The notes under the pieces were generated by a model. That model was not told where the DNA came from. It did not search any database and saw only the letters and a list, made by a program, of their open reading frames with translations. A DNA stretch of 34,970 nt from Alphaproteobacteria bacterium (GTDB lineage: Bacteria > Pseudomonadota > Alphaproteobacteria > ATCC43930 > CGMCC-115725): contig JASHNY010000029.1 of the NCBI GenBank assembly GCA_030041385.1, positions 1-34,970 of the forward strand, read 5' to 3'. Shown one piece after another: positions 7,549-15,898 of the stretch. Made by a program: the position numbers and the translations under genes. Position 1 is the stretch's first letter; the number at the start of each line of letters is the position of its first letter.

Positions 7549-8748
7549 CTAGCCCAGCCAGCGCGCCGCGTCACCGGAAAAACCGGCGAGCCACCACAGC
7601 CCGAACAGGATCGTCACGATCGTCAGCGGCGCGCCGACGCGGAAATATCGCCAGAACCCGATCGTCACGCCGCCGGCGCGGGCGCCCTGCACGACGATCA
7701 GGTTGGCGACCGATCCCAGGAGGGTGAAGTTGCCGGCCAGGGTCGAGGCCATCGCCACGGTCAGCCAGGCCCGGTGCGGGTCGGCCGCGCCGGCGAGCAG
7801 CGGCCTCAGCACCAGCACGGCCGGAACGTTGCTGACCAGGTTGGACAGGACCGCGGTAGCCAGCGTCAACACCGGCGCGCGGTCGAGCCTGAGCCGGCCG
7901 ATGTCGGCCATCAGCGACGGCGTCAATACCGCCTTCTCGAACCCGGCGACGACGACGAACAGCCCGGCGAACAACAGCAGGAGCGGCCAGTCGATCGCGC
8001 GATAAATCCGCTCGGCGCGCACGACGCGCGTGACCAGCAGAACGCCGCCGGCGACAAGCGCCGCCTTGGCCGGGGGTTGGCCGGCAAAGAACGCCGCCAT
8101 CATCAGCACGGTGACCGCCGCCGATTTGATCGCCAGCGGCCGGTGGAGATGGGCCGGCATCGCGTTCCGCCCCAGCGGCGCGCGGCCGCGGAACTCGGCC
8201 GGGTGGAACAGGGCCACCAGCACGACCGTCGCGACCAGCCCGAAAGCGGCGACCGGCGACAGGTGCGCGGCGAAATCGGTGTAGGCGATCCGGGAAAAGC
8301 TGCCCACCAGGATGTTCTGCGGGTTGCCGGTAATCGTCGCCGTGCTGCCAATATTGGCCGCCATCGCCACCGCCAGCAGGTAGGGCACGGGATCGCGGCG
8401 CAGCCTGCGGGCAAGGTCGAGCACCAGCGGGGTCATCACCAGGCAGATCGCGTCGTTGAGCAGGAACGCCGACAGGATCCCCGCGGCAAACGTCACCGCG
8501 ACGAGAAGCTGAAGGGGATGCCGCGCCCGGGCGACCACCCAGCTGTTGACGAGCCGAAAGACCCCGGCGAGCCGCAAATTGGCGACAACGATCATCAGCC
8601 CGAGCAACAGCGCCAGCGTGCCGAGATCGACGGCGCGGGCGGCGGCTTCGACCGACAGGACGCCGGCCGCGAGCATCAGGCTGGCGCCGATCAGCGCGGC
8701 TCCTGCCCGGTCGAGGCGAAAGCCGGGCAACTTGCCGAGCGCGATCAC
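7549..8748 (-). CDS. Anion/arsenite-type permease (SLC13 / ArsB-NhaD superfamily), start uncertain
   Basis: A 399-residue polytopic membrane protein with about ten hydrophobic helices. The conserved re-entrant-loop sequences 'SAFLLNDAICLVMTPLVLDL' and 'NIGSTATITGNPQNILVG' place it in the ion-transporter superfamily of ArsB, NhaD, CitM and SLC13 carriers; the second half repeats the pattern with 'SNLVSNVPAVLVLRPLL' and 'AGNFTLLGSVANLIVV'. The substrate (arsenite, Na+/H+ or a dicarboxylate) cannot be decided. The first canonical start, GTG 8748, cuts into helix 1: the same frame encodes a further hydrophobic run 'ALTVAIAIFAATYL' back to a stop at 8806-8808 with no ATG, GTG or TTG, so a CTG start near 8787 is possible. 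It lies between an MFS gene and a GNAT gene on the same strand. Confidence 0.85.
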   Translation of the reverse strand: MIALGKLPGFRLDRAGAALIGASLMLAAGVLSVEAAARAVDLGTLALLLGLMIVVANLRLAGVFRLVNSWVVARARHPLQLLVAVTFAAGILSAFLLNDAICLVMTPLVLDLARRLRRDPVPYLLAVAMAANIGSTATITGNPQNILVGSFSRIAYTDFAAHLSPVAAFGLVATVVLVALFHPAEFRGRAPLGRNAMPAHLHRPLAIKSAAVTVLMMAAFFAGQPPAKAALVAGGVLLVTRVVRAERIYRAIDWPLLLLFAGLFVVVAGFEKAVLTPSLMADIGRLRLDRAPVLTLATAVLSNLVSNVPAVLVLRPLLAGAADPHRAWLTVAMASTLAGNFTLLGSVANLIVVQGARAGGVTIGFWRYFRVGAPLTIVTILFGLWWLAGFSGDAARWLG

Positions 8749-8845
8749 GAGATAGGTGGCCGCAAAAATCGCGATCGCGACGGTCAGCGCTTCCTCAACA
8801 AGAAATCACATCACCGGAAATCACGTCCGGCCGTGCCGCCCCCGT

Positions 8846-10255
8846 TCAGGCGAGGCCGGGCGCGGTCTCGGTCACCAGTTCGAGCTGGCCGATCGTCTCG
8901 CGCCCGAACAGCAGCGGGATGAAAGCGCCAACCACCACGACAAGCAATATCGTCCCGAAGAATATCGTCGCCGAGGCCGTGAACGGCGCCATCAGAAACG
9001 GCGCCAGCACGCCCGAAAAGACGCGCCCGAACGATTCGCCGAACAGATGGCCGCGCCCACGCAACGCGGTCGGGAACTGCTCCGAGAGGTAGATTCGCGA
9101 CGCCGTCGCCGCCGACAGCACCGTGAAGCCGGTGATCAATGCGCCGAGAACCATGAAGGTCGGCGCATAGACGCCCGCCCGATGCGCCAGCAGCATCAAC
9201 AACAGGCCGGGGAGCGAGCCGAGCAGCGCATAGGTGATGGTCCACCGTCGCCCAATGATCTCCATCAGGAAGCCGGTGAAGGCCTTGCCGGGGATGCTGG
9301 CGACGAACACCAGCGAGGCGACGCCGAGGCTGGCGCCGACCGCGGCGCCCTGATCGACCAGCGCCTTCGGCAACAATACGGAGATCAGGAAGAAGGCGAT
9401 GCTGGCAAAGACATAGCTGAGGATGCCGATGGCGGTCCAGCGCAGCTGGCCGCGCCGCAGCAGGGCCCGGTAGGGCGGCAGTTCCTCGTTCGCACCCGGC
9501 GATTTGCCGCCCAGTTCCGCCAGCGTCAGCGGTGATACCCGGCCGCCCGCCCGCCGGATGATGCGGTTGACGATATCGACCGCCTTGTCCGGCTGCCCGC
9601 GCCGCAAATGCCAGCGCGGGCTTTCCGGTATCGCCAGATAGATCAAGGCCGGGATCACCAGAAACGCCAGGCCGCCCGGCAACGCCAGCAGCCGGAAGGA
9701 ATTGGGGTTGCCGGCGAGCAGGCCGCCGACGAACGGCAACACCGTGAACGAGGCGGCCAGCGACACCTCGTAGACGGCGCCGAAGGTGCGCCGGTGCTGC
9801 GCCGGCATCAGCTCGGCGGCGATCGGGAACGGGGCCGAGACCGCGAACCCGCCGCCGAACCCGGTCAACAGGCGCACGAGGATCAGCTGGTTCGCGGTGT
9901 GCACCAGGGGGATCAGCAAGGTGAAAAACGTCGTCGCGGCGACCCCGATCAGCATGATCGTCTTGCGGCTGAAATGGTCGGAGATCGCCGAGGCGACAAA
10001 GCCGCCGACGCAGATCATCGAGGTCGAGGCGACGGCGAGAAAGCGGATATCGGTGGGGGTGAGGTGCAGCGGCCCCTTAGCCAGCAGGATCAACGAGCCG
10101 GTCATCACCAGGTCGTAGCCGTCGACGAAGCCGACCAGCCCCAGCACCGCAATCAGCATCAGGTGATAGGCGCTGAACGGCACGCTGTCGAGCTTGCGCC
10201 CCAGCGCCCGGCTGCCCGCACCTGCCGATGGGTTTGCCAGAATCGCCGCGTCCAT
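8846..10255 (-). CDS. MFS transporter (aromatic acid/metabolite:H+ symporter-like)
   Basis: The 469-residue protein has twelve predicted membrane helices. Helix 1 carries 'GFVDGYDLVMTG', a DGYD motif typical of the aromatic acid:H+ symporter (AAHS) and sugar-porter-like branches; loop 2-3 has the MFS motif A relative 'SDHFSRKTIM'; 'AIPESPRWHLRRGQPDKA' marks the long central loop after helix 6. These carriers import organic acids with protons. The ATG at 10255 is chosen because CGGAGGAGG sits just upstream; the frame stays open to 10300 without a good site. The 97-bp gap to the SLC13-like gene allows co-transcription. The 270 bp upstream contain no other gene and should hold its promoter. Confidence 0.88.
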   Translation of the reverse strand: MDAAILANPSAGAGSRALGRKLDSVPFSAYHLMLIAVLGLVGFVDGYDLVMTGSLILLAKGPLHLTPTDIRFLAVASTSMICVGGFVASAISDHFSRKTIMLIGVAATTFFTLLIPLVHTANQLILVRLLTGFGGGFAVSAPFPIAAELMPAQHRRTFGAVYEVSLAASFTVLPFVGGLLAGNPNSFRLLALPGGLAFLVIPALIYLAIPESPRWHLRRGQPDKAVDIVNRIIRRAGGRVSPLTLAELGGKSPGANEELPPYRALLRRGQLRWTAIGILSYVFASIAFFLISVLLPKALVDQGAAVGASLGVASLVFVASIPGKAFTGFLMEIIGRRWTITYALLGSLPGLLLMLLAHRAGVYAPTFMVLGALITGFTVLSAATASRIYLSEQFPTALRGRGHLFGESFGRVFSGVLAPFLMAPFTASATIFFGTILLVVVVGAFIPLLFGRETIGQLELVTETAPGLA

Positions 10256-10526
10256 GGCCTCCTCCGGGTTGGCGCAACCCGGTCGGCACGCGGCGCACAA
10301 GGAGCGAGGCCGAAGCGGCTGATTATTGGTCTTGCCGAACGTTGATGGGTTTTTTTACGCCTCGCAGATTGGACGGCCGCGCCGACCGTCGCTGGGTTGA
10401 CGTGCTGCCTTTGCCCTCGTGCCGGGCGGTTCGCGCCGTCCCGTGCCGGTTTGCGCCAGGATGACCCGGCGCTTCCCTCCACGGTAATCGAGCCGCGGCG
10501 AACCGCAACCGGAAAATCGACGGCTT

Positions 10527-11651
10527 CTACCGCTTTCGCAGCAGGAACTCGCGCCCGGCCTTGACCATCGGCTTGTCGTCATAGGCGACAATGTCGGCGG
10601 TGGCATAGGTCTCAGACCACAATTCGGGCAGGTACGAGCCGGTGCCGATCACATCGATCGGCGCGTTCGCCGCCGCCATCATTCGGCATTTGGCCGGGCT
10701 GAACCCCGAGCTGGCGACGATCCGGACCTTGGGAAAGCCCGCGGCATCGAGCACGAGGCGCAATTGCCACAGCGCCGCCGCAGTCACCCCGGTGCCGACC
10801 AGGTAATGCAATTCCTCGTTGCTGCGGTAGCCGTGGATCGCTTGCGGCGCCCGCTCTTCGAGCACGGCATAGGAGCTCGCCAGGTCAAGCCCCTCGCAAT
10901 ACCTCCCGCCCGGCGTGTCCATGCGCAATGACAGTCTCCCGGCGCCGGCCAGATCGGGAAACCGCCGCGCCACCGCGACCGCGTCGCTGGTCTCGCGGCC
11001 GAAATAATCGATCAAAACGGTCAGCGGCTCGTCCGGGAAGGTCTCGTGGTACATCTCGGCGGCGCGCACGGTCGAGCCGGCATAGCCGATCAGGGCATGC
11101 GGCATCGTGCCGAGCCCCTTGTTCTGGCCGAAGAAATGGGCCGTCGCGTCGGTGGCGCAGCCGACGAACCCGACCGCGCCGGCGACCTTCTTCGCATGGG
11201 CCGAGCCGACCGCGGCGGCATAGGCCATCATCGCCTGCATCTCCGCCCCGGCGCAGTGCCGCGCATCCATCGCCAGAAACGCGACCCCCGGCAGATCGGC
11301 GCACATCGCCGAGGCGTTGTAGGCGGCGACGCAGGCCGGCCCGAGCTTTTGCAGTAATACGGTTTCGAGGTCGACGAGATGGTAGAGCGGGCCGGTCACA
11401 TAGAGGATCGGCTCGCCGGCGCCGACCATGCCGCCTTCGGGGTGCAGCAATTCGATGTCGAACCGCGTGCCGCGCGCCGCCGCGGTCGCTTCGAGAAACT
11501 CGATCGCGAGCCGCGGCGTGCACACGACCGGACGGCGCATGAACACCGCGTAGGTCGCGGTGCGATCGCCGAAACGCCCGACGATCGCCTTGGTTTTCAG
11601 GAAGTAGCTGTCGGTGTGCGCCGCCAACCCGGCGGCGCCGTCCTCGGCCAC
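10527..11651 (-). CDS. pncB: Nicotinate phosphoribosyltransferase family protein
   Basis: A 374-residue protein of the nicotinate phosphoribosyltransferase family, which makes nicotinate mononucleotide from nicotinate and PRPP in NAD salvage. Landmarks in order are 'AAHTDSYFLKTKAIV' at the N-terminus, 'DLETVLLQKLGP' (about 95-106), 'MDARHCAGAEMQAMMAYAAA', 'GTMPHALIGYAGSTV' (about 180-195), 'RMDTPGGRYCEGL' and the phosphate-binding 'IVASSGFSPAK' near residue 310. Family length is usual for the shorter bacterial and archaeal forms. It starts with GTG only 11 bp behind the DAHP synthase stop, so the two are probably one transcript. The family also contains proteins with uncertain base preference, so nicotinate specificity is inferred. 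Confidence 0.85.
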   Translation of the reverse strand: MAEDGAAGLAAHTDSYFLKTKAIVGRFGDRTATYAVFMRRPVVCTPRLAIEFLEATAAARGTRFDIELLHPEGGMVGAGEPILYVTGPLYHLVDLETVLLQKLGPACVAAYNASAMCADLPGVAFLAMDARHCAGAEMQAMMAYAAAVGSAHAKKVAGAVGFVGCATDATAHFFGQNKGLGTMPHALIGYAGSTVRAAEMYHETFPDEPLTVLIDYFGRETSDAVAVARRFPDLAGAGRLSLRMDTPGGRYCEGLDLASSYAVLEERAPQAIHGYRSNEELHYLVGTGVTAAALWQLRLVLDAAGFPKVRIVASSGFSPAKCRMMAAANAPIDVIGTGSYLPELWSETYATADIVAYDDKPMVKAGREFLLRKR

Positions 11652-11662
11652 CGATCCCTGCC

Positions 11663-13057
11663 CTACGACACCGCGGCCAGCCGGCTCGCGCTCGGCGCAC
11701 CGTTGCCGTGGCGCGCCTCCTTCAGCGCGGCGGCGATCTCGAAGGCGAGTTCGAGCGCCTGGCTGGCGTTGAGGCGCGGGTCGCAGTGGGTCAGGTAATT
11801 GTCGCCGAGCGAGGCCTCACTGATCGCCTGGGCGCCGCCGATGCATTCGGTGACGTTCTGCCCGGTCAATTCGAAATGGACGCCCCCGGCATGGCTGCCT
11901 TCGGCGGCATGGATCGCCAGCGCCGCATGCAATTCGTCGAGAATGCGGTCGAACGAGCGGGTCTTGTACCCGTTGGCCGACGTCACCGTGTTGCCATGCA
12001 TCGGATCGATGCACCACACGACCGCCCGCTGTTCCCGCTCGACCTTGCGGATCAGCCGCGGCAGCCGGGCCTCGACCTGGTCGGCGCCCATGCGGGTGAT
12101 CAGCGTCAACCGCCCGGGCTCGTTGGCCGGGTTGAGCCGGTCGATCAACCGCAGCAGGTCGTCAGGTTCGAGCGTCGGGCCGCATTTCATGCCGATCGGG
12201 TTCTTGATGCCGCGCATGAATTCGACATGGGCGCCGTCGAACTGGCGGGTGCGGTCGCCGATCCAGACGAGATGGGCTGAGCAGTCGTACCAGTCGCCGG
12301 TAGTTGAATCGACCCGGGTCAGCGCCTCCTCGTAGCTGAGGAACAGGCCCTCATGCGCGGTGTAGAACTCGGTCTCGCGGATCTGCGGCGTGGTTTCCGA
12401 GTTGAGCCCGCATGCGGCCATGAAATCGAGCGTCTCGGTCAGCCGGTCGGCCAGCGCGCGATAGCGCTCGCCTTGCGGCGAATCGGCGACGAAATCCTGG
12501 TTCCACGCATGCACCCGGTGCAGATCGGCATAGCCGCCCTGGGCGAAGGCACGCAGCAGGTTGAGCGTCGCCGCCGACTGGCTGTAGGCCTGCACCATGC
12601 GCTGCGGGTCGGGTTCGCGTCCGGCGGCGTCGAACTCGAGGCTGTTGATGATGTCGCCGCGGTAGGACGGCAATGTCACCCCGTTGCGGGTCTCGGTATC
12701 GCTGGAGCGCGGCTTGGCGAACTGGCCGGCCATGCGGCCCAATTTGACCACCGGCAGGCCGCCGCCGAAGGTCAGCACCACCGCCATCTGCAACAGCACC
12801 TTGAACATATCGCGGATGTTGTTGGGATGGAATTCGGCGAAGCTCTCGGCGCAATCGCCGCCGAGCAGAAGGAAGGCGCTGCCGGCGGACACAGCGCTGA
12901 GCCGCTCCTTGAGCCGGCGCGCCTCGCCGGCGAAGACCAGCGGCGGATAGGTGCGCAACGTGTTCTCGACCCGCCCGAGGGCGGCCTCGTCGTCGTATCC
13001 CGGCACCTGCCGGATCGGCAGGCCGCGCCAGCTGTCAGGGTTCCAGTTCCGGATCAT
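11663..13057 (-). CDS. aroG: 3-deoxy-7-phosphoheptulonate synthase, class II (plant type)
   Basis: The 464-residue enzyme condenses phosphoenolpyruvate with erythrose-4-phosphate, the first step of the shikimate pathway. It begins with the class II signature '[17 protein letters not shown]' and carries '[14 protein letters not shown]' with the metal-binding Cys, '[17 protein letters not shown]', '[12 protein letters not shown]' and '[17 protein letters not shown]' with metal-binding His and Glu. Class II enzymes are about 450-470 aa, distinct from the 350-aa E. coli type. The ATG at 13057 is chosen because it begins the conserved protein start and is preceded by AAGGTGGT; the frame upstream is not protein-like. 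It heads a two-gene unit with the phosphoribosyltransferase. Confidence 0.95.
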   Translation of the reverse strand: MIRNWNPDSWRGLPIRQVPGYDDEAALGRVENTLRTYPPLVFAGEARRLKERLSAVSAGSAFLLLGGDCAESFAEFHPNNIRDMFKVLLQMAVVLTFGGGLPVVKLGRMAGQFAKPRSSDTETRNGVTLPSYRGDIINSLEFDAAGREPDPQRMVQAYSQSAATLNLLRAFAQGGYADLHRVHAWNQDFVADSPQGERYRALADRLTETLDFMAACGLNSETTPQIRETEFYTAHEGLFLSYEEALTRVDSTTGDWYDCSAHLVWIGDRTRQFDGAHVEFMRGIKNPIGMKCGPTLEPDDLLRLIDRLNPANEPGRLTLITRMGADQVEARLPRLIRKVEREQRAVVWCIDPMHGNTVTSANGYKTRSFDRILDELHAALAIHAAEGSHAGGVHFELTGQNVTECIGGAQAISEASLGDNYLTHCDPRLNASQALELAFEIAAALKEARHGNGAPSASRLAAVS

Positions 13058-13180
13058 CGCACACCACCTTCGCGCAGACGTCGAGTTGTGTCGAGACGTG
13101 AATCGCTCACAGGTTACCTCCGCGGTTGGAGGCCGTCCTGCCGGTGGCGACATTCGGATCACGGGAACCATGAAACACGA

Positions 13181-13203
13181 AAGCCGCCTCGGGAGGGCGG
13201 CTT
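13181..13203 (-). terminator. Rho-independent terminator behind the toxin gene
   Basis: A perfect 8-bp stem (AAGCCGCC / GGCGGCTT) with a 7-base loop, followed on the minus strand by CGTGTTTC. It lies about 155 bp after the toxin stop and 124 bp before the DAHP synthase start, so it separates the two units. Confidence 0.55.
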
Positions 13204-13357
13204 CGGAAAGAACGCAAGCGCGATCCTAGGCCGCCGTCATGTACCGGCGGTACCAAAATCGCGCCACGGAACGGGCGCCGAACAACACTGCCACAGGTTC
13301 CATGGCACGGGTTCTACCGGGAGCGCCGGCGATAAGCAAGGGGTTTGCGCACCAAGC

Positions 13358-13753
13358 TCAACCGCGCGGCACGACAAACGGCCGGATCAATGCAGCAAAG
13401 TCGTCTTCGCTGCTTTGGTGATCGACAAGATCGATGACTGCCTGCGCCCAAGCCACGCTGTCCTCGATCGCGACATCCCAGCCGTTTTCGTTCAGGAACT
13501 GCACCATTGCGACAAACGCGGTTCGCTTGTTGCCTTGCTCGAAGGCGTGCGCCTGGGCAATCCCGGCCAGCAGCCTGACGGCAAGCACGACAACGTCCTC
13601 CTCACCATAGGCAAAGGCGTTCTGCGGGCGCGCGAGAGCGCTTTCAAGCAGGCCGTGATCGCGCACAAAGTGCTGCTCGCCGGTGAGCTGTACCAGCCTT
13701 TGGTTGATGGCGATGGCGGTCTCGGGGGACGGCCAGCTCGGCTCACTTGGCAA
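13358..13753 (-). CDS. doc: Doc/Fic-family toxin (death-on-curing)
   Basis: The 131-residue protein carries the Doc form of the Fic motif, H69-A-F-E-Q-G-N75-K-R77-T, with the catalytic His and the NKR sequence that binds the nucleotide. It also has the family lead-in 'RDHGLLESALARPQNAFAYGEE' (residues about 31-52). Doc kinases phosphorylate elongation factor Tu and stop translation; other Fic proteins AMPylate targets. The start is a TTG at 13751-13753, inside the end of the upstream antitoxin gene (11-bp overlap), which fits coupled low-level translation of a toxin. All key residues are present, so it should be active. Confidence 0.88.
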   Translation of the reverse strand: MPSEPSWPSPETAIAINQRLVQLTGEQHFVRDHGLLESALARPQNAFAYGEEDVVVLAVRLLAGIAQAHAFEQGNKRTAFVAMVQFLNENGWDVAIEDSVAWAQAVIDLVDHQSSEDDFAALIRPFVVPRG

Positions 13754-13913
13754 GGCGGTCGAGGATCTTAGGAAACCGCCGGATGATTTCCTTGGTCAAC
13801 GCCTCACGGTCCACCTTGCCCTTGACCGGGCGGGCGCGCAGCGGCTTCTGGACCGCGCCATGCTTGTCGGCAGCGGCCGCCGCATGCGTCTCTTTCTGTT
13901 CGACCGTGTCCAT
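13743..13913 (-). CDS. Antitoxin of the Doc pair (56 aa)
   Basis: A small 56-residue charged protein ahead of the toxin. The first half is Ala-, Lys- and Gln-rich and probably disordered; the second half 'KVDREALTKEIIRRFPKILDRLAK' (split) is a single amphipathic helix of the kind that blocks the Doc active site. The ATG at 13911-13913 has GCGGAGG 5-6 bases upstream and is preferred over the longer frame that reaches 13970. Its stop lies 11 bp inside the toxin gene. No DNA-binding domain is evident, unlike Phd, so autoregulation is not supported by the sequence. Identity as antitoxin rests on position, overlap and the end motif 'RFPKIL', seen in partners of Doc toxins. Confidence 0.7.
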   Translation of the reverse strand: MDTVEQKETHAAAAADKHGAVQKPLRARPVKGKVDREALTKEIIRRFPKILDRLAK

Positions 13914-14015
13914 CGAGTCCTCCGCCGCGCGCGTCGGCTTCAATGTGACTGTGCCTGTGGCCCAGCGCAAGCCTCGCGCCGCGCCCTCACTCGCCTCGAA
14001 CCGACGATGCCCGTG

Positions 14016-15395
14016 CTACTCCGCCGCCGCCTTCTCCGGCGGGCGGACATATTTGTCGCGCATCGTCACGAATTCCTCGGCGGCGCTGGGGTGGATGCCG
14101 GTGGTCTGGTCGAACTGCTTCTTGGTGGCGCCGCATTTGACCGCAATCGCCAGGCCCTGGATGATTTCGGGCGCATCCTGCCCGAGCATATGGCAGCCGA
14201 CGACGCGGTCGCTCTTGGCATCGACGACCAGCTTCATGAAGGTGCGCTCGCTGCGCCCCGACAAGGTGTTTTTCATCGGCCGGAAGCGGGCCTGGTAGAT
14301 GTCGACCTCGCCATACTTCGCGCGGGCCGCCGCTTCGGTCAGGCCGACCGTACCGATCGGCGGCTGGCTGAACACCGCCGAGGGCACGTCGGCATGGTCC
14401 ATCACCACCGGGTTGTTGTTGTAGAGCGTCTCGGCGATGGCGCGGCCTTCGGCGATGGCCACGGGGGTCAGGTTGATGCGGTCGGTCACGTCGCCGACCG
14501 CGTAAATGTTCTTGACGCTCGAACGCTGCCATTCATCGACGATCACCGCGCCGTTGTCGTTCAGGCTCACCCCGGCCTCTTCCAAGCCCATGCGCTTGGT
14601 GTTCGGCTTGCGCCCGGTCGCATACATGACGAGGTCGGTGGCGATCCGGTCGCCAGCCGTGGTGGTGACCGTGTATCCCCCGGCATCCTTGTCGATCCGC
14701 GCGACCTGGGTGCGGCCACGGATATCGACGCCGCGCGCCTTCATTTCCTCGCCGAGATAGACCCGCAAATCCTCGTCGAAGCCGCGCAAGAGTTCGGGTT
14801 GGCGGATGATCTCCACGACCCCGCTGCCAAGTGTCGAGAAGATGCCGGCGAATTCGACTGCGATATAGCCGCCGCCGACGATGACGATGCGCTGCGGCAA
14901 TTGCGGCAGGTCGAGCGCCTCGTTCGACGAGATGACGTGCTCGATGCCGGGGATGTCCGGGGTTTCGGGCCATGCGCCGGCGGCCACCAGGATGTTTTCG
15001 GCGGTGTAGCGCTTGCCGCCGACCTCGACCGTGTGCGGGTCGACGATCACGGCGCGCGCCTCGAAAATCTTGACCCCGCTGTTGTTCAGCATGTTGACGT
15101 AGATCTGGTGGAGGCGGTCAAGCTCCTTGTTTTTGGCGGCGATCAATTTCGGCCAGTCGAAATCGGGGGTCGGCACGGTCCAGCCGAACCCTTCGGCATC
15201 CGCGAAGGAATCGGCGAACTGGGCGCCGTAGACGAGCAGCTTTTTCGGCACGCAGCCGCGCAAGACGCAGGTGCCGCCGACCCGCCATTCCTCGCAGATC
15301 GCCACGCGGGCGCCATAGCTGCCGGCGCGGCGCGAGCTCGCCACTCCGCCCGACCCGGCACCGATCGTCAGCATGTCGAAATCATAGCGCGGCAT
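14016..15395 (-). CDS. gor: Glutathione-disulfide reductase
   Basis: The 459-residue FAD enzyme reduces oxidised glutathione with NADPH. The FAD site is 'TIGAGSGGVASSRRA' (residues 10-24), the redox pair is C43-VLRG-C48 in 'GGTCVLRGCVPKKL', the NADPH domain is marked by 'IVGGGYIAVEFAGIFSTLG' (about 168-186) with an Arg a short way on, and the C-terminal catalytic pair H435/E440 lies in 'GIHPSAAEEF'. The 'VLRGCVPKKL' version of the site distinguishes glutathione reductase from lipoamide dehydrogenase. Full length, cytosolic. It is divergent from the PPOX gene at 15500 and stands 102 bp upstream of the antitoxin gene on the same strand. A glutathione S-transferase lies further right in this window. 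Confidence 0.95.
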   Translation of the reverse strand: MPRYDFDMLTIGAGSGGVASSRRAGSYGARVAICEEWRVGGTCVLRGCVPKKLLVYGAQFADSFADAEGFGWTVPTPDFDWPKLIAAKNKELDRLHQIYVNMLNNSGVKIFEARAVIVDPHTVEVGGKRYTAENILVAAGAWPETPDIPGIEHVISSNEALDLPQLPQRIVIVGGGYIAVEFAGIFSTLGSGVVEIIRQPELLRGFDEDLRVYLGEEMKARGVDIRGRTQVARIDKDAGGYTVTTTAGDRIATDLVMYATGRKPNTKRMGLEEAGVSLNDNGAVIVDEWQRSSVKNIYAVGDVTDRINLTPVAIAEGRAIAETLYNNNPVVMDHADVPSAVFSQPPIGTVGLTEAAARAKYGEVDIYQARFRPMKNTLSGRSERTFMKLVVDAKSDRVVGCHMLGQDAPEIIQGLAIAVKCGATKKQFDQTTGIHPSAAEEFVTMRDKYVRPPEKAAAE

Positions 15396-15499
15396 CGCCG
15401 TTTACTCCGTCATCTGGGGCCGTTCGATGTTCTGGTTGTCACAACCCGCCGCTCGCCGCAAGCTCCGGGGCGAGTCCGGCATCTCTGGGGAGAACTATC

Positions 15500-15898
15500 A
15501 TGGCCGTCATTCCCGACCGGTATCTCGATCTTCTGCGCGACAAGAAGGCGTTCGCCAGTCTCGCCACGATCATGCCCGACGGTTCGCCGCAGGTGACCCC
15601 GGTGTGGTTCGACTACGTCGGCGGGGCGATACGGGTCAACACCGCCAAGGGGCGGGTCAAGGCGCGCAACCTGAAAGTGGGGGCGGCCGTCGCCCTGTCG
15701 ATCATGGATCCCGACAACGCCTATCGCTATGTGCAGGTGCGCGGCCGGGTGCGCAAGGCTACCGAGGAGGGCGCGGCCGCTCATATCGACTCGCTGGCCA
15801 AGAAATATCTCGGCAAGGACAAGTACCCGTTCGCCCAGCCGGGCGAGGAGCGGGTCATGTACGAGATCGAGCCGCGCGCGGCGCAGGGGATGAGCTGA
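15500..15898 (+). CDS. PPOX-class (pyridoxamine 5'-phosphate oxidase-fold) flavin/F420-binding protein
   Basis: The 132-residue protein is a split-barrel of the pyridoxamine-phosphate oxidase superfamily, in the group annotated as PPOX-class F420-dependent enzymes. Signs are 'AFASLATIMPDGSPQVTPVWFDYV' (residues about 18-41), the cofactor-contacting 'IRVNTAKGRVKARNL' and 'VALSIMDPDNAYRYVQVRGRV'. These bind FMN, F420 or haem and reduce or sequester small molecules; the cofactor cannot be told from sequence. The ATG follows GGGGAGAA with good spacing. Its TGA is directly followed by the TTG of the next gene, so the two are probably translated from one message. Confidence 0.88.
   Translation: MAVIPDRYLDLLRDKKAFASLATIMPDGSPQVTPVWFDYVGGAIRVNTAKGRVKARNLKVGAAVALSIMDPDNAYRYVQVRGRVRKATEEGAAAHIDSLAKKYLGKDKYPFAQPGEERVMYEIEPRAAQGMS

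Noticed and set aside
13058-13171. Leader peptide/attenuator upstream of DAHP synthase
   Set aside because: The upstream in-frame extension has no run of Trp, Phe or Tyr codons, and only a small CCTCC/GGAGG hairpin is visible without a T-run.
13683-15596. 637-aa + strand frame opposite glutathione reductase
   Set aside because: Antisense shadow of gor and the antitoxin region; no motif.
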